From assembly GCA_023269675.1 (NCBI GenBank), contig JAHFSX010000002.1, positions 1 through 64,000 on the forward strand: a DNA stretch of 64,000 nt. The letters run 5' to 3'. The position numbers and the translations under genes were made by a program. The stretch is from Verrucomicrobiota bacterium. Lineage in GTDB: Bacteria; Verrucomicrobiota; Kiritimatiellia; RFP12; UBA1067. The notes beneath the pieces were generated by a model. That model saw nothing but the letters and a program-made list of their open reading frames with translations. It was not told the origin of the DNA and searched no databases. This document shows positions 52,669-60,800 of this stretch, in pieces; the stretch's first letter is position 1; each line of letters begins with the position of its first letter.

Positions 52669-55600
52669 ATGCAAATGAACCGCATCTTGCTTCCGCTGCT
52701 TCTGACCGCCGCGCTGACCGCCTGTCTGAATGACGCGGCCGCCCAAAGCACGGACGGCAAGGTCATCTATGCGGTACAAACTACGGTGGACACGACCTCT
52801 GCCACCTACAGCCCGAACAACGTCGCCGCGGTCTGGGTGGTGGACGGCTCCGGCAAGTTCGTCAAGACGCTCTGCCGCCATGCCGTCGCGCGCATCGGCT
52901 ACCTGTACAAATGGATCGCCGACCGCGGCACCTACACCGGGGTGGACGGCGTCACTTCCGCCACGCTCGCCACCCAGCCGCAGACCCACACCGTCGTGTG
53001 GGACTGCCGCGGCACCAACGGCCAGATCGTGGCCGACGGCCAGTACACCTTCCGCGCCGAATACACCAGCGCCAACGGGCAGGGCCCCTACTGCGGCGCG
53101 CTCTGCTCCTTCACCAAAGGCAGCGGCAGCGCGGTCTCCAACTACCCCAGCTTCGCCGACGGCGGAGGCACCTTCCAGAACATGTCGCTGACCTACACCC
53201 CCTACACCGAGATCGCCGTCACCGGCCTCACGCCCAACTCCGGCACGATCAACTCCAACGTCGCGGTCGTCGTCACCGTCACGAACCAGACGCTGAACGC
53301 CACGGCCGCCTTCGCCGTGGCCGTCAGCAACGTCACCTCCGGGACGCTGCTCGGCACGCTGCCGGTCAGCTCCCTCGGCGCCAAGGCCGTGACCAACCTG
53401 CCGCTCAGCTGGAGCACCGCCGGCCTGACCGCCAACCCTTACCAGCTCCGCGCCACCGCCTCCGCGCTCGCCGCCGAGACGAACACCGCGAACAACGTGT
53501 TCACCGCCACGGTCACGCTCGCCTCCACCAACGCCGCCGACCTCGCCGTGACGGGCCTCGCGCCCGCCACCGGCCTCATCGACGGCAGCGTGCCTCTGCG
53601 GGTGACCGTGACCAACAAGACCTCCGGCGGTTCCGGCCCCTTCAGCGTCGCGCTCTCGAACCTGACCGCCGCCACCACCCTCACCGGCTACTCCAACGCC
53701 TGGCGCATCGCCGCCAGCGCCAACGACGCGGAAGAGGCGGTCTCCACCCACGCCGTGGTCCTGACTAGCACCGACCTGGAGCTGACGTTCGACACCACCA
53801 ACCAGATGGTCGGACTGCGCTTCCCTGAGCTGGCGATCCCCAAGAGCGCCACGATCAGCTCGGCCTTCATCCAGTTCACCGACAAGACCGGCGAGAACCT
53901 CAATACCGACCCGATCGCTCTGACGATCAAGGGACAGGCCGCCGACACCGCCGCGCTCTTCACAACGACCGCCTCGAACATCTCCTCCCGGCCCGAGACC
54001 AGCGCCTCCGTCGCCTGGGTGCCTCCGACCTGGGTCGATGCCGCTGCCGGACCCGGACAGCGCACGCCGGATCTGAAGGGGATCGTCCAAGAGATCGTGA
54101 ACCGTCCCGGCTGGGCCGGCGGCAACGCCATGGCCTTCAAAATCACAGGTTCGGGCAGCCGGCGGGCATGGGCCTACGACGGCAACGCCAGCGCCGCACC
54201 GCAGCTCATCGTCCAGTGGACCACCGCCTCCTTCCTGATCACCACCCAGCAGGTCGCCAACCTCGCGGGCCTGGCGGCCACCAACCTGGCCGTGGCGTGG
54301 AACACGACCGGCGTCACCGCCGGCGTTTACCAGGTCAGAGCCGTTGCGGGCGCACTCGCCTCCGAGACCTTCACGGCCGATAACGCCCTGACCGCCGCGG
54401 TCACTCTGCGCCAAGCCACCCATGACCTGGCCGTGAACGCCATCACCCTAGCCGCGATGGTGCCGCCCAACGCGGTCACCAACGTCACGGTCGCCGTCAC
54501 CAACCGGGGCGACGTCAGCGAGAGCTTCACCCACACGCTGCGCGACATCACCGCCGCGCCGATCGCCGTCGGGACGCAAGTCGTTTCCGGCTTGGCGGCC
54601 GGCGCCGGCACGAACCTGGTCGTCGCCTGGAATACAGCCACCAACGCCGCTTTCAAGCCGGGCTACCACACCCTTCAGGCAGGCATCGCCCCCGTGCCGG
54701 GCGAAACCGAGCTCTTGAACAACACCAGCCAGATCCCCGTCATCGTCGCCAGCGGCGTGTCCACCAACGTGCTCGTCGCAAAAGGTTCCGCGTGGAAATT
54801 TTCCGATCAGGGGCTTGACCTCTCCGGCGCCCCTTGGCAGACCGCCGACTACACCGACGGGCTTTGGCCCTCCGGCGCCGCGCCGCTGGGCTACGGCCTC
54901 GCGAACCTCGCGACGGTTGCCGGCTATGGAGGAAACCCGGCCAGCCGCTACGTGACCACCTATTTCCGCCGCGAGTTCACAATGGACTTCGCCCCCCTGT
55001 CGATCACCGGGCGCGTCATGCGGAGCCACGGCGTGATCCTCTACCTCAACGGCACGGAGATCGCGCGGCAGAACATGCCCGCGGGCGAGGTGACCTCCGC
55101 CACGCTCGCCTCAGCCACCGTCACCGCCGCGCACGCCACCAACTACTTCGGATTCACCGTGGCCCCGGGAAAGGTCTTGGCGGGGCGCAACCTGCTGACC
55201 GCCGAACTGCATCTGGCCTCCGTCACCAACACGACAGCGGGGTTCGCGCTGGAGCTCAGCGCCGTGACGCCCTCAATCCCGTCCGAACCCGGCGTGGCAC
55301 CGGTCGCGATCGAACCCGACGGCACGGTGCAGTCGGGCGACCCGCTCGGCGTTTTGGTGGAACTCGTCAACACCGGCAACACGTCCACCTCCTGCCTCGT
55401 GCTTCTCAGGGATGCGGCCACGGGCGAGGTGCTCGCCACCCGCACCGTGGACGCCCTCGTTCCGGGCGAAGGCACGGTCGTGCGGCTGACCTGGCCCACC
55501 TTCGGCGCGGCGACAGGTGTCCGCACGCTGGAGGCAGTCACCGTCGTCAACGGTGTCACCAACCTCACGGCTCTCGCGACCGCGCCGGTCACCCTCGAAG

Positions 55601-57777
55601 CCCCTCGCTTCACACCCCGCGCCGCACAGGCGGCCGGCTCAATCGGCGGACGCTGCAACGCGGTCGCCGTCTACGGCCGCTACGTCTACCTGGGTTGCGG
55701 CGCGACGCTGGAGGTCTGGGATGCGATCGTTCCCGCCGCCCCCGTACGTGTCGGGGCGGTGCGCCTGCCGGGCATCATCGAGGATGTGGCCGCCGGGTCG
55801 AACTGGGTCTATGCCGCCGCCGGCGCGTCCGGCGTCCAGATGGTGGACGTGGCCCTCGCGACCCAACCCGTGCACCGCGCCACCTTCGACAGCACCGGGC
55901 ACTCCCGCCAGTTGAACCTCGCGGGCAACCTCCTCTACGTGGCCGACGGCCTCGGCGGCGTGCGCGTCCTGAATGTGGCCAACCCCGCCGCGCCAGTGCT
56001 GGCGGGCGCCTACCAGACCGAAGGACCCGCCCAGACCGTCACGCTCGCCACGCCGAACCTGCTCGTGCTGGACAGCTACAAAGGCCTGCAGATCCTCAAG
56101 GCCTCGAACCCCGCAGCCTTGGCCGCCACCGGCGTCTACAGCCGCGCGACCGCGGGACTCGCCTCGGCGGCCGTCAGCGGCGCGGCGCTGGTCGCCGACG
56201 CCAACGCAGGCCTGTGCCGCATCAACATCACCGCCCCCGCCGCGCCCACGGTTGCGACCAACACGCTGCTGCCCTCTTCCGGACGTGGACTGGCGACCTC
56301 CGGCGCGGGCTCGGCCCTCTACGTCGCCGCCGGAGCGGCAGGCGTCTTAACACTCGACGCCGCCACACTCGCGCTGAAAACCACGACGGCCGTGGGCGGC
56401 GAGGCCAGCGACGTCGCCGTGTCCGGCAGCACGCTCTATGTCGCGGCGGGTTTCGCCGGGTGCCGCTCGCTGGACATCACGTCGCCGCTCGCGCCGCAGC
56501 CGCTCGGCACGTTCGCGACCGGTGCGCGTCCCGTCGATGCGGCGGCGGTCGGCTCCAAGCTGTTCGTGGCCGCCGACGAGGGCGGGTTCCAGATCCACAG
56601 TCTGGAGAACCTGGCCCTGCCGGGCCTGCTGGCGACCGTTTCTTCCGTCAGCAACTCGCGGTGCGTCGAAGTCGCCTATCCGCTGGCGTACGTGGGCGAC
56701 GGGCTCTACGGTCTCAAGATCTTCACCATCGCCAACGCCGCGGCGCCGGCCCTCGTCGGCGCCTATCCGGCGGCGGGCCTCTCGCACATCCGCCGCATCG
56801 CCCTCGCGGGCTCACGTGCGGTCATCACGGACGGCCGCCTGTTGCAGTTGCTCTCCGTGGCCGACCCCGCCGCGCCGGTCCTGCTGGCGACCGCGACCAA
56901 CGCGCCCGGCAGCTTCGTCTTCGACGTGACGGCGGTCAGCAACGAGGCCTACGCCGCCTGCGGCAACGCGGGCGTGCGCATCTACGGCCTGGACAACGGC
57001 CTGACCCTCGACAACACCTATGCCACCCCCGGCCCCGCGACCGGCGTGACCAGCGTGAGCAACCTGCTCCACGTCACCTGCGGCCCCTATGGCTGGGTGA
57101 CCCTCAGCATCGCCGTCAACCCCGTCAGCCCCGCGCTGGTCTCGGCCTCCGCCTCCGGCATGGCGTTCGGCGCCGCCGCGGCCGGGTCCCTGGTCTATCT
57201 CACGGACGGCGGCCGCGCCGGACAGTCCCTGAACGTCTCGGCGCCGCTGACCCCCACGTCGGTCACCAACTTCTCCAGCCTGACGCAGGCCCTGCGCATC
57301 CGCGCGGCCCGCGGGCTGATCCTTGCGTCCGAAGACGAGGCCGGCCTCGCGATCCTGAATGCCAGCCCGGGCGACATCAACCTCAGCGGCATTCCCGACG
57401 CATGGGAACAGCAGATCGTGAATGCCAGCACCGCCACGAACGGACCGGTCCGCTCGGTTCTGGATGTGGATCCGCTGACCGCCGGCCCCAATCGGCACAC
57501 CTACTATCAAAGTTACCTCGCGGGCCTCTCGCCGACCGATCCGAACTCGGTGCTGGCGATCAGCGCCGTGAGCCCGGCCGCCGGCGGAGGGCAGTTCGTG
57601 GTCCAGTGGCTGAGCGTGCCCGGCAAGCGTTATACGCTTTACAAGAGTGCGGATCTGGCCGCCGGCTTCACCGCCATACCGGGCGCCACGGGCGTCGTCG
57701 CAGATGGCGACACAGCCACTTACACCGACACGGTGACCACCGCCCGCGCGTTCTATCTGATCGTGGCCACCCCTTAA
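52669..57777 (+). CDS. Giant secreted propeller protein 1 (DUF2271-CARDB-14-blade propeller)
   Basis: Extracytoplasmic protein of 1702 residues, 29 bases after the hydrogenase protease gene and probably co-transcribed. Signal peptide or lipoprotein signal (LTAC, Cys21). Modules by eye: DUF2271-like domain (about 28-165; AAVWVVDGSGKFVKTLCRH), CARDB-like beta domains (185-290 and around 295-580), an extra beta domain of about 190 residues inserted in the second CARDB (338-527), another CARDB (585-690), a beta-sandwich domain (700-866; TGRVMRSHGVILYLNGTEI), a CARDB-like domain (867-985), a run of 14 LVIVD-type repeats (987-1564; LLYVADGLGGVRVLNVA) and a C-terminal domain (YTLYKSADLAAGF). ATG 52675 is an alternative start. 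No haem or Fe-S motif. Function unknown; scaffold or surface role near hydrogenase inferred from position only. Confidence 0.88.
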   Translation: MQMNRILLPLLLTAALTACLNDAAAQSTDGKVIYAVQTTVDTTSATYSPNNVAAVWVVDGSGKFVKTLCRHAVARIGYLYKWIADRGTYTGVDGVTSATLATQPQTHTVVWDCRGTNGQIVADGQYTFRAEYTSANGQGPYCGALCSFTKGSGSAVSNYPSFADGGGTFQNMSLTYTPYTEIAVTGLTPNSGTINSNVAVVVTVTNQTLNATAAFAVAVSNVTSGTLLGTLPVSSLGAKAVTNLPLSWSTAGLTANPYQLRATASALAAETNTANNVFTATVTLASTNAADLAVTGLAPATGLIDGSVPLRVTVTNKTSGGSGPFSVALSNLTAATTLTGYSNAWRIAASANDAEEAVSTHAVVLTSTDLELTFDTTNQMVGLRFPELAIPKSATISSAFIQFTDKTGENLNTDPIALTIKGQAADTAALFTTTASNISSRPETSASVAWVPPTWVDAAAGPGQRTPDLKGIVQEIVNRPGWAGGNAMAFKITGSGSRRAWAYDGNASAAPQLIVQWTTASFLITTQQVANLAGLAATNLAVAWNTTGVTAGVYQVRAVAGALASETFTADNALTAAVTLRQATHDLAVNAITLAAMVPPNAVTNVTVAVTNRGDVSESFTHTLRDITAAPIAVGTQVVSGLAAGAGTNLVVAWNTATNAAFKPGYHTLQAGIAPVPGETELLNNTSQIPVIVASGVSTNVLVAKGSAWKFSDQGLDLSGAPWQTADYTDGLWPSGAAPLGYGLANLATVAGYGGNPASRYVTTYFRREFTMDFAPLSITGRVMRSHGVILYLNGTEIARQNMPAGEVTSATLASATVTAAHATNYFGFTVAPGKVLAGRNLLTAELHLASVTNTTAGFALELSAVTPSIPSEPGVAPVAIEPDGTVQSGDPLGVLVELVNTGNTSTSCLVLLRDAATGEVLATRTVDALVPGEGTVVRLTWPTFGAATGVRTLEAVTVVNGVTNLTALATAPVTLEAPRFTPRAAQAAGSIGGRCNAVAVYGRYVYLGCGATLEVWDAIVPAAPVRVGAVRLPGIIEDVAAGSNWVYAAAGASGVQMVDVALATQPVHRATFDSTGHSRQLNLAGNLLYVADGLGGVRVLNVANPAAPVLAGAYQTEGPAQTVTLATPNLLVLDSYKGLQILKASNPAALAATGVYSRATAGLASAAVSGAALVADANAGLCRINITAPAAPTVATNTLLPSSGRGLATSGAGSALYVAAGAAGVLTLDAATLALKTTTAVGGEASDVAVSGSTLYVAAGFAGCRSLDITSPLAPQPLGTFATGARPVDAAAVGSKLFVAADEGGFQIHSLENLALPGLLATVSSVSNSRCVEVAYPLAYVGDGLYGLKIFTIANAAAPALVGAYPAAGLSHIRRIALAGSRAVITDGRLLQLLSVADPAAPVLLATATNAPGSFVFDVTAVSNEAYAACGNAGVRIYGLDNGLTLDNTYATPGPATGVTSVSNLLHVTCGPYGWVTLSIAVNPVSPALVSASASGMAFGAAAAGSLVYLTDGGRAGQSLNVSAPLTPTSVTNFSSLTQALRIRAARGLILASEDEAGLAILNASPGDINLSGIPDAWEQQIVNASTATNGPVRSVLDVDPLTAGPNRHTYYQSYLAGLSPTDPNSVLAISAVSPAAGGGQFVVQWLSVPGKRYTLYKSADLAAGFTAIPGATGVVADGDTATYTDTVTTARAFYLIVATP

Positions 57778-57843
57778 CCGGCCTCAACAAACAAGACGTT
57801 CCACAACCGTGAGCGCTGACCCTGAGCGAGAAAGCATAGCCAC

Positions 57844-60800
57844 ATGACACATAAGCAAATCCTGTTCCCGCTTCTTCTGGCTGCCGCGCTCACCGGACTG
57901 GTGAAAGACGCGTACTCCCAAACCACCGACGGAAAGGTTACCTTTAGCGTGCAGACCGCCGCTTATTCGGCGTCTTATAACCCCAAGCACGTATCCGCCG
58001 TCTGGGTGGTGGACGGCAACGGCAAATTCGTGAAAACGCTCTGCCGCCACGCGAGCGCCCGCATAGGCTATCTTTACCGGTGGATCGCCGACCGCGGCAC
58101 CTACACCACGGTGGACGGCGTAACTTCGGCAACCCTCTCCACGCAGCCCCAGACGCATACCATGACATGGGACTGCCGCAACGCCGCAGGCCAGGTCGTG
58201 CCGGACGGCGCCTACTTCTTCCGCGCCGAATACACCAGCAACAACGGGCAGGGACCGTATATGGCGAGTAACTGTCAGTTCATGAAGGGGACGATACCCG
58301 TCACCGCCACCTTTCCGAATATCAGCAACGCGGGCGGACAGTTCAGCGGCATGTCGTTGAAATACACGCCCTATGCAGAAACCGCCGTCACAAGCCTCGC
58401 CCCCAACTCCGGGGTGATCAACTCGCATGTCGCCGTCCTCGTGACGGTCGCGAACCAGACGTCGAACCCGTTGTCCTTTCACGTGGCGGTCAGCAACCTC
58501 ACCTCCGGCACGCTTATCGGCACGCAGCCCGTCACCGCGCTGGCGGGCCAGGCCGTCACCAACCTGACCTTCGACTGGAGCACGGCGGGCCTGGCAGCGG
58601 CCCCTTACCAGATCAGCGCCATCGCCTCGAAGCTGTCCGCGGAAACCAACACCGCCAACAATGTCATGACCGGCACCATTTCGCTCTCATCTCCGACAGC
58701 GGGCGACATCGGCGTCACGGGTCTCACACCCTCGACCGGGATCATCAACAGCACCGTGCCTGTGCGGGTGACCGTGACCAACAAGATGGCCGGCGCAACC
58801 GGTCCGTTCACGGTCTCGCTCTCGGCCGTGGGCGCCGTCCAGCAGATCGCCTCTCTCGCCGCCTTCGCCGTGACCAATCTGACCTTCTCGTGGAACACGG
58901 CCGGCGTCACCGCGGGAGTCTACCAGGTCCGCGCCCAAGCCGGCCCGCTCGCCACCGAAGCCTTTACCGCCGACAACACCTTGGCCGGCGCCATCACGCT
59001 GCGCGGGGCTTTCCGTGACCTCGCCGTGAGCGCCCCCAACGTCGCGCCGGTGGTGCCGCCGAACCTGAGCGCCACCGTCAGGGTCGCGGTCACCAACCGG
59101 GGCGATGTCAGCGAGACGTTCACGGCCACGCTGAGGGACATCACCGCCGCACCGCTCGTCATCGGCGCGCGCGCCGTCACCAATCTGCCGGCTTACGCCG
59201 GTACGAACATCGCCTTCACGTGGAACACCGCGACCAACGGCACCTTCAAACTGGGCGACCACATCCTGCAGGCCGGCATCGCCCCCGTGCCGGGCGAGAC
59301 CGAGATCCTGAACAACACCAACCAGGTCACCATCATCGTGGCCAGCGGCATGACCACCAACGCGCTGATCGACAAGCGGTCGGTCTGGAAAGTCATGGAC
59401 AAGGGCCTCGACCTCTCCGGCGCCCCTTGGCAGACGTCCGACTACACCGACGGGTTCTGGACATCCGGCAGCGCGCCGCTGGGCTACGGGCTCGCGGACA
59501 TCGCCACCCCCCTCGGGTACGGCGGGGTCTCGTCCAACCGTTATGTGACCACCTATTTCCGCCGCGAGTTCACCATGGATTTCGCCCCCCTGTCGATCAC
59601 CGGACGCGTCATGCGGACCCATGGCGTGATCCTGTACCTCAACGGCACGGAGATCGCGCGGCAGAACATGCCCGCCGGCGACGTGACCTCCACTACGCTT
59701 GCCTCCGGCACGGTCACCGGCACGAAAGCCACCAACTATTTCGGCTTCGCCATTCCTCCCGGAGCCCTCATGCCGGGACGAAACCTGCTGACGGCCGAAT
59801 TGCATCTCGCGTCCGCCACCAACACCACCGCCGGCTTCGCTCTGGAGCTCACCTCGGTGAACCCGACGGTCCCGCTCGCGCCCTCCGTGGCCGCGGTCAG
59901 CGTGGAGGCCGAGGGCTCCGTGCAGTCCGGCGACAATCTCGGCGTGCTCATCGAGCTCGTCAACAACGGGAACGCGGCCACCGCCTGCCTCGTGCTGCTC
60001 AGGGATGCGGCCACCGGCGCCACGCTCACATCCCAGACCGTGAACACCCTGTTGCCGGGCGAAGGCACGGTCGTGCGCCTGACGTGGCCCACCTTCGGCG
60101 CAACCGCCGGCGCCCGCACGCTGCAGGCGGTCACGGTCATCAACGGCGTCACCAATCTGGCGGCTGCCGCGACCGCGCCGGTCGCGCTTGAAGCCCTTGA
60201 CTTCGCGCCCCGCAAAGTGGCGGCCACCGGCTCCATTGGCGGGCGCTGCAATGCGGTGGCCGTCTCGGGACGTTACGTCTATCTCGGATGCGGCGCGACC
60301 CTTGAGGTCTGGGACGCGGCCGTTCCCGCCGCACCCATCCGTGTCGGCGCGGTCCGTCTGCCCGGCATCATCGAGAATCTCGTCACGGCGGACAACTGGG
60401 TCTACGCGGCCTCGGGCGCGGCGGGCGTGCAGATCGTCGACGCCTCGTCGCCCACGCAGCTGCTCCACCGCGCCACCTTCGACACGTCCGGCTTCGCGCG
60501 CCGCGTCACACTCGCCGGCAACCTGCTGTGCGTTGCCGACGGCCTCGGCGGTGTCCGGGTCCTCAATGTGGCATCTCCCGCCGCTCCCGTGCTGGCGGGC
60601 GCCTATCAGACCACCGGTCCCGCTCAGGCGGTCACCTTCGCCGCGCCCCGTCTTCTGGTGCTCGACGGCCAGCGCGGCCTGCAGAGCCTCAGCGCCGCCG
60701 ATCCCGCCGCGATGACCGCCACCGGCGCCTTGAGCCGGATAACGGCCGGTTTAGCACTGACCGCCGTCTCCGACGCGGCGCTCGTCGCCGACGCCAACGG

